Shown here piece by piece: positions 15,401 to 21,877 of a stretch of DNA of 27,092 bases (position 1 is its first letter; each line of letters begins with the position of its first letter). The stretch spans positions 1-27,092 of the forward strand of contig DKQD01000116.1 of the NCBI GenBank assembly GCA_002474345.1, read 5' to 3'. The position numbers and the translations under genes are program-made. This stretch comes from Bacteriovoracaceae bacterium UBA7317 (GTDB taxonomy: Bacteria > Bdellovibrionota > Bacteriovoracia > Bacteriovoracales > Bacteriovoracaceae). The notes under the pieces are model-generated. The model was not told the origin of the DNA. It did not search any database and saw only the letters and a program-made list of their open reading frames with translations.

Positions 15401-18400
15401 TGAGGAGAAATTCCTCCAACCTTTTCCAAAATCAAGAAAGCCTAAGTGGAGGTATGTGAGAGACGCCGATGGCAATGTATCGGCTTCGGAACAATATACT
15501 CACACCAATGCTTCCCAAGATAATGATTATTCTAGTGGCTCAAATGACTCTTGGATTACGGATAACCTCCATGAGATAAGGCAGGCCGAACATATAAGTT
15601 ATAATGGCTGGGAAGGAAGTATAGCTGAAACCAACAGAACCAAATCGTATTATGGCAAATCAGGACTTAATTATAAAATTGAAGTCATACCAACAGAAAT
15701 TGGTGGTGATAAGGGTTATGTTAAATGCAACCAATTTCTCGTAGACGAGGACAGATGGCTTATTTACCTTCCGACAGAAGAAAGAACCAATAAGGCCGGA
15801 GAGGGTTGTTACTTTGGTAATGAGTTAGGTGATTCCATTAGCGCTAAAAGACTTACCTACAATAGCTATGGAGAGGTGACAAGTGAAGAGGTCCTCCTTC
15901 CTAATAGTCAAAAGAACACTACACAATATTCCTGGGATAGAGATGGCGGCCTTCTAAAAATGATAGAGCCTAATGGTGCTAGAACAACCTATGAGCTCGA
16001 TAATGGTAAATACGGCCACATGTTTAACACAAAAACGTGTAACGAATATAACCATTGTGAACTTAGGACTTACCACCACACAGGCCAGGTGGCGACTAAG
16101 ATCTCCACAACTGGGACCATAAGTAAGGTGGTCGTAGACAGCTTTGGTAGAACAACTGAAATGTGGGGAGCGCACAGAGATCCGAATGTCCCTATGGAAG
16201 ACGAGTCCGACCTCTATAAGTTGCGGGCAATTGCCTACAAAAAGCCTTTAAATAAAAAAGATGGGGTCTTATTGGTCAAAAACTGGATCAGGAGTTCGTG
16301 GGATACGCTCAAAGTTAATGCAGTCAGAGGAGGAAAAGGTTCAAACCTCTTTGAATTTGAGTACATTGACGTTGTCGGAAACAAAATTAAAACCGAAAAA
16401 AGTGGGCGGAAAATTGGAGAAACAAAAACGTGGACCGTGAAGTATAATTCCGCGGGGCAAGTGATAGAAAAATTCGACCCTCATTCGATTGACGGTAAAG
16501 CGGATGTTAATCAGGTGAAGTTTGAATTCTATCCTGGCTCACCAAGGATTAAAAGGAGTTGGAACCCGAGGACAAACGTAGACGTTACTTACACTTATGA
16601 TGATTATGGTTTAACGACGATTGAAAGTTACCCAAGTCCAAGTAGTGATGGCGGGGGCCGCCGTACGGTGACAAAAGAGAAAACCGTTAACGGTAAACTC
16701 CTTCGAAAATATACAGATGGGGATGAGTCCACGGCGATGGTTTACGAATACGATCATGCCAATGCCTTAATAAAGAAAACGGACCCGAAAGGTGGCGTCA
16801 CAACGATTACGAGAAACCAAGTAGGTCAGGTGACTAAAACCTGTAAACCAGACGCAGGCTGCACCGAAGCTGAGTATTGGAAAAATTCCGGTAAGGTGAA
16901 GCTGACCCGAGACGCTAACGGTGATGAAACGAGGATGTGGTACGATAAGTTAGGAAGGGTTACAAAAGTCACTAATAATCTAGGAACCACAGAAAATAAA
17001 TACGACCAAGGTGGTGGTTTAAAAACAGGGAAGTTAACGAAAGTCCTCTATCCTGATGGGGCCATTAGGACTTATGACTATAACCGTGATGGAGACGTGA
17101 CGACCAACGTTTTTGTCCTCCCGGAAAATAAGGCGATAGCAGGGGTTAGGGTTTTCACTTCAACGGTTGAAGCGGATGGAACTCAAGTTCTTCCAACGGG
17201 TGACAAGATAAGCTATGGCTTTACAAGAGGCCAGCAAGATAGTGTGTACCTTAATGGCAACCTCGTTTATAAAGTCAAAACTTTTGATCATACAGGAAAA
17301 GCTGGACACGTTGAGTTTGGAAACGGTCTCCAAAAATTTAATGAGTTTGATAGCCTCGGGAGGCTTAAGAGGCACAGGACTTATAGTAAGGATTGGAGGG
17401 TCGTTCATGGTGAGGCAATAACTTATCATGAGTCAAATAGTAAAATTACCAAAGTTGAAAGACTCGATATGACAGATGTAAGGGAATTTACTTACGATCA
17501 ACAAGGTCGAATGTCTTCTTCCGTCTATAGGGGTAAAAACCAAAATTATGGTTACGATAAAAACTCCAACATGATTAGCATGGGGAATGATACTTATATA
17601 TTAGATACTGTGGGGAACCGTACGTGGGGGGCAAAAGTTGGTGGGAAGGACATTTTTTATAGGTATGATAACGCTGGAAATGTCATTTCTAAAAGAAAAG
17701 GTGGTAAGACCACAACATTTGAGTACACGAATGGGACTTTGACAAAAATCAAAGGGCCTAATGGCGACACAATCCTAGATGGCCGAACAAGAATTGATCC
17801 TGATGGCACTAAAACAACGATGGTTGAAGGGATTAAGTTTGTTGAAAGAAACGGCAAGTTGACCCATAGTTTTGATGTGACGGCCTTTGGAAAAAGAATT
17901 ATGGCCGTGACAAGAAATGGGGCGCCTAATTTGGCCGCCAATTCTATCCGCCACAATAGCTTCAAACTTCAAGCGGGGATGTTTGACCCCACGACCTTAA
18001 CAGGCGCTTACGGATTTTTGAAAAATAAAATTGGTGAGCTTCTTACAAGAGACAATATAGTTAACGAACTTTTAATTGGAACGAGCTTTGTCTTTTCTAT
18101 AGGACTGATGCTTGCCATGCTTATAAACATCTTTAGAAGGCGCGCACAGGGGAAAGTCAAATGGTGGCATTACCCCATGATCGTCCTTTTCTTTACGGTC
18201 ACGACGACCCTTCCGGTCTCCGCCATCACCCTCGATCCAGGGTCAAACGGGAAGGCCCAACTCGAAGTGGGTGAAACCTATTTCCATAAAGGCTATATAG
18301 GTGGTACCCAGGCAACGTCCGATGGAACTGGAAAAATGAAAGGGCGTGTGTCTTACGATATCTTCGGAAAACTTGCCTACAAACAAGACGGGGCGAAAGA

Positions 18401-19568
18401 CAACTTCGCCGCCAAAGGTTTTGGTAAAGAATTAGCTCAAGATCAAGATGGTATCGTCTTTCACGGAAAGAGGCTCTTTGATCAAGACATAAACCGCTTT
18501 ATGAACGTCGACCCCGAGGCCCAGTACCCGTCATCTTATAGATACGCAACTGACCCGGCCTCAAACTACGACCCAACTGGTGGATTCGTGTTTACGATAG
18601 GTCTCATTATCGGTCTTGTCGTCGCCGGTCTTGCAACAGGGTTTGCGATGGCAGCGAGTATCTCCGGTACGGCCAAGTTCTGGGAGTGGGATGCCGCCAC
18701 TTGGGGATTCTTTGTCTTAGGTTGTGTTATAGGTGCGGCCCTTGCCGTCGCTACAGGGGGAGCCGGTAATGCAGCCGTCGCTTCCTGGGCAGCAGCGAGT
18801 GGTACAACTTCAGCCGCACTCGCCGGGACGTGGACAGCTTTTGCGATAACCTCCGCTGTCGGCTTCGCCATAGGTGTCGGTGGTGCCATGGTAACCGGTG
18901 CCATTGTTCAAGGTGGTCAGATAGCGACGGGGCGACGAACATCCTTCGATTGGGCAGAGTGGGGGAACTATGTTCTCAATAATGGTGTTATCGGTGGTGC
19001 TATAAGTATCGGTGCCGGTGGTCTTTTTAAACTAGGGGGCCAGGGATTTCAAGCGCTCGCTAATAATACTGCCGCCTCTACCAGTAAATGGGGGAAAGGG
19101 GTCAATTGGATAGCGACGAAGTTTGCAGGTGGTGGAGCCGACGGTCTGGTCGACGCCATAGATGCGCCGGCCACAGGAAGTTGGGGCGGTCATATGAAGA
19201 GTGTGGCATCAAACATCTCTAAGCAGGCCTGGGAGAATATGGATACGACGATACTTACGGGGGCGGTAAAATTTGGGGGATCCGCGATGGTCTGGGCAGG
19301 GTTTAAGGATTGTGAAAGCGGCGCAGCGTGTGTCGCGTTGTCTACAGCCGGAGCGGTATTAGGCAGTATGAAGGTAGGGACTACTTCATGGAAGTACGAA
19401 GGTTCGGCACAGTACAAGCTTACCACGGGAACCGGTAATCTCACCGCGGATACGCTAGCCCTGGTAGGTGAGAAGCTTACGATTATGGAAACGACCGAGT
19501 TTGAGTCCTGGAATAAGACTGGGAGCACTTACTGCAACGATCACGCCGCAGATGGGGTGTGTCAGTAA
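12474..19568 (+). CDS. Giant SpvB / FG-GAP / TcdB-middle / RHS (YD-repeat) protein with hydrophobic C-terminal tip
   Basis: A 2364-residue protein. A signal peptide (5-25) is followed by an Arg/Glu/Gln-rich linker (30-55). An SpvB-type domain starts near 72 (NIPITVAKGFKGLSPGLSL, GVGWSLGGI). Seven FG-GAP/VCBS calcium loops run from about 437 to 850 (VNGDGLADL, FNGDGIKDM, VTGDGLADI, LNGDGMADL, VNGDGLPDL and two others), then a TcdB-middle-like segment (about 865). RHS/YD repeats run from about 1129 to 1750 (WYDKLGRVTKV, YDQQGRMSS, YDNAGNVISKR). Two membrane segments follow (about 1865-1890 and 1898-1917), then an RHS-associated core (about 1993-2037; RLFDQDINRFMNVDPEAQY, ending YDPTGG). The last 327 residues form a Gly/Ala-rich, strongly hydrophobic tip with no toxin motif that I recognise. 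By family knowledge such proteins form a shell that carries a C-terminal effector, acting outside the cell or in contact-dependent competition or predation. No immunity-like gene follows; a convergent reverse transcriptase does. The 3' third is richer in G+C than the 5' third. Confidence 0.92.
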   Translation: MKSFWKKIYLWLAVIALALSGSVYSGGGGETAQEKADREQREREQKQEKSKKAGKFEDLAPLTYTDDKQEPISPKAHGRLTGKFSISKKSGSAEYNIPITVAKGFKGLSPGLSLHYQSDGQNGVYGVGWSLGGIPSLSRCGTNATVDGVETYNREAKTKVVEKGRKYYIKNKKGLKFDFKAGVNKGMELRPYDQLCFNGVRLKLKSGDHGKKGAEYRSIHDRWVKAKITSANYGKWMVNCLSANHEYCIIKVYDSTGKVTAFSNYSHHDKRTFFPEYTEDKKGNRLEYQWTNEYDKETLLASVNYVSNPKTGREASRRVHFYYDDRPDKKKSYSGGYEFKSYKRLKTIEAHHRSGTSDWLVTNRWHLKYKKSKTTRRSLLTSVQLCDGMTNGKCLPATEFDYSEGVNPLKAFSQNDKEYHLDKASPEIKFESLSSKVVGDVNGDGLADLVWVERDKGSRSECGPFEKNKANDGVDMACSSLNQFSNGQRKFGPKKCVCMKNDSEAPSSLILPGDHNNDGKMDLIYFSAVSKHFTNHRVMVVRGGVNGFEEPSFIENEERSESVHLNNKTSWGMLGDFVYRGDVHSKQSVKDLGKEQWGTNYPRMLGDFNGDGIKDMLGFAHNNVVVHLGELKGNNKDKARLGYGSNWLSQMTKGKGGWNSDKHPRMTGDVTGDGLADIIGFASKNVSVAVNTGQDFLDGRNWHSGMGSSDGWKLHRHKRIMSDVNGDGLMDIIAFGEQKTMVYVSTGSSFKWFWDSKDFAAKEWDEGNEPRFAQDLNGDGMADLIGFSNDGHIVVRYATGTGFGPLHSVSSSGIMTGKNNWTGENNPRMFADVNGDGLPDLIGYANNWANVVINQNADAERGIPADKIVKVTDGYGEPLDIEYATIIHGEKGLRKATGQLGGKDVPHYQSTKTYKYPQSGNVGSEPIVKKTTLSNSAGTDVETEYFYQNMSNNVNGLGSEGFEIFVSKNVETGAHVEEKFLQPFPKSRKPKWRYVRDADGNVSASEQYTHTNASQDNDYSSGSNDSWITDNLHEIRQAEHISYNGWEGSIAETNRTKSYYGKSGLNYKIEVIPTEIGGDKGYVKCNQFLVDEDRWLIYLPTEERTNKAGEGCYFGNELGDSISAKRLTYNSYGEVTSEEVLLPNSQKNTTQYSWDRDGGLLKMIEPNGARTTYELDNGKYGHMFNTKTCNEYNHCELRTYHHTGQVATKISTTGTISKVVVDSFGRTTEMWGAHRDPNVPMEDESDLYKLRAIAYKKPLNKKDGVLLVKNWIRSSWDTLKVNAVRGGKGSNLFEFEYIDVVGNKIKTEKSGRKIGETKTWTVKYNSAGQVIEKFDPHSIDGKADVNQVKFEFYPGSPRIKRSWNPRTNVDVTYTYDDYGLTTIESYPSPSSDGGGRRTVTKEKTVNGKLLRKYTDGDESTAMVYEYDHANALIKKTDPKGGVTTITRNQVGQVTKTCKPDAGCTEAEYWKNSGKVKLTRDANGDETRMWYDKLGRVTKVTNNLGTTENKYDQGGGLKTGKLTKVLYPDGAIRTYDYNRDGDVTTNVFVLPENKAIAGVRVFTSTVEADGTQVLPTGDKISYGFTRGQQDSVYLNGNLVYKVKTFDHTGKAGHVEFGNGLQKFNEFDSLGRLKRHRTYSKDWRVVHGEAITYHESNSKITKVERLDMTDVREFTYDQQGRMSSSVYRGKNQNYGYDKNSNMISMGNDTYILDTVGNRTWGAKVGGKDIFYRYDNAGNVISKRKGGKTTTFEYTNGTLTKIKGPNGDTILDGRTRIDPDGTKTTMVEGIKFVERNGKLTHSFDVTAFGKRIMAVTRNGAPNLAANSIRHNSFKLQAGMFDPTTLTGAYGFLKNKIGELLTRDNIVNELLIGTSFVFSIGLMLAMLINIFRRRAQGKVKWWHYPMIVLFFTVTTTLPVSAITLDPGSNGKAQLEVGETYFHKGYIGGTQATSDGTGKMKGRVSYDIFGKLAYKQDGAKDNFAAKGFGKELAQDQDGIVFHGKRLFDQDINRFMNVDPEAQYPSSYRYATDPASNYDPTGGFVFTIGLIIGLVVAGLATGFAMAASISGTAKFWEWDAATWGFFVLGCVIGAALAVATGGAGNAAVASWAAASGTTSAALAGTWTAFAITSAVGFAIGVGGAMVTGAIVQGGQIATGRRTSFDWAEWGNYVLNNGVIGGAISIGAGGLFKLGGQGFQALANNTAASTSKWGKGVNWIATKFAGGGADGLVDAIDAPATGSWGGHMKSVASNISKQAWENMDTTILTGAVKFGGSAMVWAGFKDCESGAACVALSTAGAVLGSMKVGTTSWKYEGSAQYKLTTGTGNLTADTLALVGEKLTIMETTEFESWNKTGSTYCNDHAADGVCQ

Positions 19569-19605
19569 GCGAAAAGGAACCGATCTAGGTCACATCAAAG
19601 CTAAT

Positions 19606-19640
19606 GGTGTAACTTAACAACTATAAACCTAAGTTACACC
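19606..19640. repeat. Perfect 11-base inverted repeat at the RHS/RT junction
   Basis: GGTGTAACTTA (19606-19616) and TAAGTTACACC (19630-19640) are perfect arms around a 13-base loop. It begins 37 bases after the RHS stop codon. The RT gene's TAG stop (19629-19631) overlaps the start of the right arm. It has no T-tract directly after it, so it looks like a processing or recognition hairpin rather than a simple terminator. Confidence 0.8.
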
Positions 19641-20858
19641 GATTCGACTAAAAACATACAAATCCCTGGAGTGAGCCTCCAGGGCTTTTTTGTTTCTGCA
19701 TCTTTCATCGTTTGTGACTAAGCAACATGCATGAACGTGGGGTTTCTTTAGTCTTTGCCTTTGCCCTTGCCCTTGAGTCCTGCTTGGTCCGCCGCCAACT
19801 TTTTTGCCCCCGTGCTCTGCCTTTTGTCCTTTTCCTCTTAAAATGTCGTAAGGGCCAAAGTCCATTTCTGGAACTCCTCCCTTAACCCAGCTCACCCAAC
19901 TCTTAAGATAATTGCCAGCGGACTTTTGCTCACCTCGCTCATAAAGCCGGATCAATTTATCTTGGCATCTTTTAAGGGTGTCTGGGGCGGGTTCTAAGCG
20001 TTTGTGTTTCCTCTTTCCTTCCTTGACTTCATTGACTTTGATTTCCTTAACTTCCTTAACTTCAGGACGGAGGATATAACCCAAAAACTTAAACCCATTA
20101 TCTTTTATCCTCCCGATATAGGTTTTATCGGGGTGCTTTTCTACCTTTAATTTGTTTAGGACCTGATTGACGGTTTTCACCACCCGCCTTAGCTTATGCC
20201 TGGAATCAGTCATCACCACCCAATCATCCATAAACCGCGTGTAATAAACCGCGAGCTTTTCCTGCATCCGATCCATCACTTCATCTAGTGTTTTTAAATA
20301 AAGTGCTGCCATTAAAGGGGAGAGGGGGCAGCCTAGGGAGATCCCCCGCTCGATGTCTTTGTACGTCCCTCCCCACTCAACGGTCCTTTTTAAGTACTGC
20401 CAGACGATCCGCCTTAAGTAGGGTTCACGGACGAGTTCGCAAAACTGGTTATAAAGGATTGTGTGGTCAATGGAAGAGTAGTAGCTTTTGACATCACTTT
20501 TCATGACGTATTTATAATCCCTCATCTTTTTTAAGCATTCCCTAATGGCAAACTTCGCTCCCCCGTGCCCTTTAAGGTGGGTGCAGCTTTTTGAGATTTG
20601 GGGTTTTAGCTTTTTTTCTAATTTCAACGTGATGGCTTTTAGGACAAGGGAGTCTGACGAGGTCCAAAGAGACGTCTGTTTGCCTTTAATTTCAATTATT
20701 CTAACGGGAGAGAGTTGATAGGTCCCGTTTTTTATTTGGGAGGCAATTTGAGGGAGCCTTTTTAAACGGTGCCTTCGAAGCTCCCAGATGTCTGAATTTG
20801 GTGAGTGGTTTTTTCTTTGGTTTATAAGCCAGCTATAGGCCTTTACGAGAACCTTCAT
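19629..20858 (-). CDS. Free-standing reverse transcriptase (RNA-directed DNA polymerase)
   Basis: A 409-residue protein with an RVT_1-type palm. Catalytic aspartates are Asp122 (KSDVKSYYSSID) and Asp211-Asp212 (YTRFMDDWVV). RGISLGCPLSPLMAALYL (171-188) is the RT motif 4, and HPDKTYIGRI and FKFLGYIL (242-263) are motifs 6-7. N-terminal motifs include SSDSLVLKAI (67-76) and THLKGHGGAK (93-102). A Lys/Glu/Val repeat (267-281) leads into a basic thumb-like segment (LKSWVSWVKGG). The last 70 residues are basic and low-complexity (GQGQRQRLKK), then read through the RHS terminator. No HNH or maturase domain, and no VTG motif of retron RTs, is visible. The motif-4 sequence is unlike the QG-type of retrons and group II introns. 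The start ATG lacks a ribosome-binding site; an in-frame TAA lies 12 bases upstream. This looks like one of the uncharacterised bacterial RT groups, which may act in defence or diversification. G+C is higher than in the flanks. Confidence 0.9.
   Translation of the reverse strand: MKVLVKAYSWLINQRKNHSPNSDIWELRRHRLKRLPQIASQIKNGTYQLSPVRIIEIKGKQTSLWTSSDSLVLKAITLKLEKKLKPQISKSCTHLKGHGGAKFAIRECLKKMRDYKYVMKSDVKSYYSSIDHTILYNQFCELVREPYLRRIVWQYLKRTVEWGGTYKDIERGISLGCPLSPLMAALYLKTLDEVMDRMQEKLAVYYTRFMDDWVVMTDSRHKLRRVVKTVNQVLNKLKVEKHPDKTYIGRIKDNGFKFLGYILRPEVKEVKEIKVNEVKEGKRKHKRLEPAPDTLKRCQDKLIRLYERGEQKSAGNYLKSWVSWVKGGVPEMDFGPYDILRGKGQKAEHGGKKVGGGPSRTQGQGQRQRLKKPHVHACCLVTNDERCRNKKALEAHSRDLYVFSRIGVT
19664..19692 (+). 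terminator. Strong rho-independent terminator of the RHS gene, inside the RT reading frame
   Basis: CCCTGGAG (19664-19671), loop TGAGC and CTCCAGGG (19677-19684) are followed by C and TTTTTT. Orientation and position fit termination of the RHS transcript. The same bases encode about residues 391-398 of the convergent RT protein. Confidence 0.85.
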
Positions 20859-20916
20859 AGGAGAGGCGGCTTAGCACACTCCTTGAAGAACATTAAAAAT
20901 TCATAATTTTATAGAT

Positions 20917-21012
20917 TTAAAACCCAATCGGAAACTCTAAACCAAGAGTGAGGGAGTTACTATTGTAAGAGTTATAAGTAAAAGGACTATCATCGTATGG
21001 AAGGTCATTCAT
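20917..21012 (-). CDS. 31-residue small ORF upstream of the RT, with a beta-barrel-like C-terminal strand
   Basis: ATG at 21012 is preceded by AAAAGG with eight-base spacing, better than the RT's own start. The peptide is rich in Asn, Ser, Tyr and Asp and ends SLTLGLEFPIGF, with hydrophobic residues alternating and a terminal Phe. That is the pattern of the last strand of outer-membrane beta-barrels. In-frame sequence is open for 11 more codons upstream to a TGA. It may be a real leader peptide co-transcribed with the RT (58 bases separate them), or the surviving 3' end of a lost outer-membrane protein gene. Function is unknown. Confidence 0.35.
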   Translation of the reverse strand: MNDLPYDDSPFTYNSYNSNSLTLGLEFPIGF

Positions 21013-21106
21013 AATTTTTACCTTTTTAAATAGACCCAAAAAGTATCAATAAAAAGAAAACTTTCTTTAATGAATGTTTAAAGTAGGGGATAGTGAATGA
21101 GAAAAG

Positions 21107-21187
21107 TAGGTTATAAGAATTTTAAAAAGACGAGGTGCTTTTAGGTTCACTTGGCCTTGAATTGTTATTAAGTCCTCTTATAACCTA
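21107..21187. repeat. 12-base perfect inverted repeat enclosing 57 bases
   Basis: TAGGTTATAAGA (21107-21118) and TCTTATAACCTA (21176-21187) are exact complements, followed on the plus strand by TTTTTTATTTTT. The enclosed 57 bases have a few short self-complementary stretches. It could be a structured RNA, a long-loop terminator on the plus strand or the footprint of an inserted element. The core GTTATAAG also occurs at about 20971. Confidence 0.65.
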
Positions 21188-21237
21188 TTTTTTATTTTTA
21201 AAATGGTATTAATTAAATTGTTTAATGTGGTCTTTTT

Positions 21238-21609
21238 TTAAAGCTCTTTACAGCTTTGATCGAGCGCTTGCCCTTCTTCTGACTGGTAAAAATTAATGAT
21301 TTTTGAAGGACTGATATCTTCAAAGAGGTCTTCGATTTTCATCGTGTAGACCTTTTTTTCAACAAGGCCGTTAAAGAAACACGCGCAGTAAAGCTCACCG
21401 CCAACATTTCCTTTTCTTCTTATACAGCTATTCATAAAGCCAAGGGCGAAACCCTCTTGATATTCTTTTTCAAAACTAGCTATTTCTGCCTTAAAATAAT
21501 TTTTTAGGACCTTTTGAGGGCCACTCAGGGTTAAAGCATAAGCACAGGAAACGCCTAAAAGTGTAAAGATAGAAAAAAGAATAAGGGCCATCTTTCTTGT
21601 CTTTTTCAT
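21238..21609 (-). CDS. Small secreted cysteine-containing protein, unknown
   Basis: A 123-residue protein with a clear signal peptide (basic start MKKTRK, hydrophobic 8-21, likely cleavage after AYA at 26). The mature domain of about 97 residues is helical by its pattern. It carries Cys62, Cys75, Cys77 and Cys120 (NSCIRRKG, YCACFFNGL, QSCKEL), probably as disulfides in the periplasm. The layout (MNSCI, then CxC, then a C-terminal Cys) resembles small periplasmic domains of unknown function, but I cannot name a family. AAAGGA lies ten bases before the ATG, a little far. The gene is divergent from the receptor at 21878 with 268 bases between, and is upstream of the RT in the same orientation, but a large inverted repeat separates them. 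Confidence 0.75.
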   Translation of the reverse strand: MKKTRKMALILFSIFTLLGVSCAYALTLSGPQKVLKNYFKAEIASFEKEYQEGFALGFMNSCIRRKGNVGGELYCACFFNGLVEKKVYTMKIEDLFEDISPSKIINFYQSEEGQALDQSCKEL

Positions 21610-21636
21610 AAGTCATATGTCCTTTTGTTTTGGTTC

Positions 21637-21657
21637 CTTGCCTTATTAACAGGCAAG
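21637..21657. repeat. 7-base stem-loop in the divergent intergenic region
   Basis: CTTGCCT (21637-21643) pairs perfectly with AGGCAAG (21651-21657) around TATTAAC. It lies 28 bases upstream of the 21609 start codon, so it could be an operator or a 5' leader hairpin. Confidence 0.4.
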
Positions 21658-21773
21658 CTTGATGCCAAATAAACCACGCTATTTTAGGAGGTTAGGGGCT
21701 TCACGCCGTCAAGGTTTTGGACGGGTATCAAAAAAGTTTTCAGAAATAAAAAAAGAACCTCTTAAAAAAAATT

Positions 21774-21800
21774 ATTTATAAAGATTCGCTATTTATAAAG
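21774..21800 (+). repeat. Direct repeat of ATTTATAAAG
   Basis: The 10-mer occurs at 21774-21783 and 21791-21800, 17 bases apart, upstream of the sigma-28-like box of the receptor gene. The spacing is compatible with a tandem regulator site, though chance is possible in AT-rich DNA. Confidence 0.35.
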
Positions 21801-21822
21801 GAGGCCTATTTGGAGGGCGTTT

Positions 21823-21850
21823 TAAACAATTTCCCAAGGAAGACCGACAA
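21823..21850 (+). promoter_or_regulatory. Sigma-28-like promoter of the first tandem receptor gene
   Basis: TAAA (21823-21826), a 16-base spacer and ACCGACAA (21843-21850), six of eight to GCCGATAA. It predicts a leader of about 20 bases carrying the GGGG ribosome-binding site of the ATG at 21878. Confidence 0.45.
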
Positions 21851-21877
21851 GTTCTTGACCTTTTACGTTGGGGAAAT

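Larger units (their letters stand above)
20859..21237. other. 379-base region upstream of the RT gene
   Basis: AT-rich region between the RT start and the end of the 21238 gene. It holds a 31-codon ORF (20917-21012) and a 12-base inverted repeat (21107-21187). It is a natural place for a non-coding RNA partner of the RT, but I could not recognise a known RNA family. Confidence 0.5.

Noticed and set aside
19629..20858. Retron
   Set aside because: No VTG or NAXXH-type retron motifs are seen in the RT, and no msr/msd-like RNA with inverted ends and branching G was found directly upstream.
19560..20900. Group II intron
   Set aside because: No maturase X domain, no HNH nuclease and no domain V-like hairpin are found downstream of the RT. 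The RHS gene is not interrupted.
19606..21187. Integron attC sites at the two inverted repeats
   Set aside because: The arms do not show the RYYYAAC and GTTRRRY core sites in the proper positions, and no integrase gene is present.
19380..21240. Diversity-generating retroelement (template and variable repeats)
   Set aside because: I compared the RHS 3' end with the RT 3' tail and upstream region by eye and saw no long near-identical pair differing at A positions. The RT is convergent with its supposed target, and its motif 4 and YxDD region differ from the usual DGR type. A computed self-alignment would be decisive.
21660..21760. Cyclic-di-GMP (GEMM) riboswitch before the receptor gene
   Set aside because: The G-rich stretch lacks the conserved CACGCACAGGGCAAAC and GGACGCAAAGCC cores.
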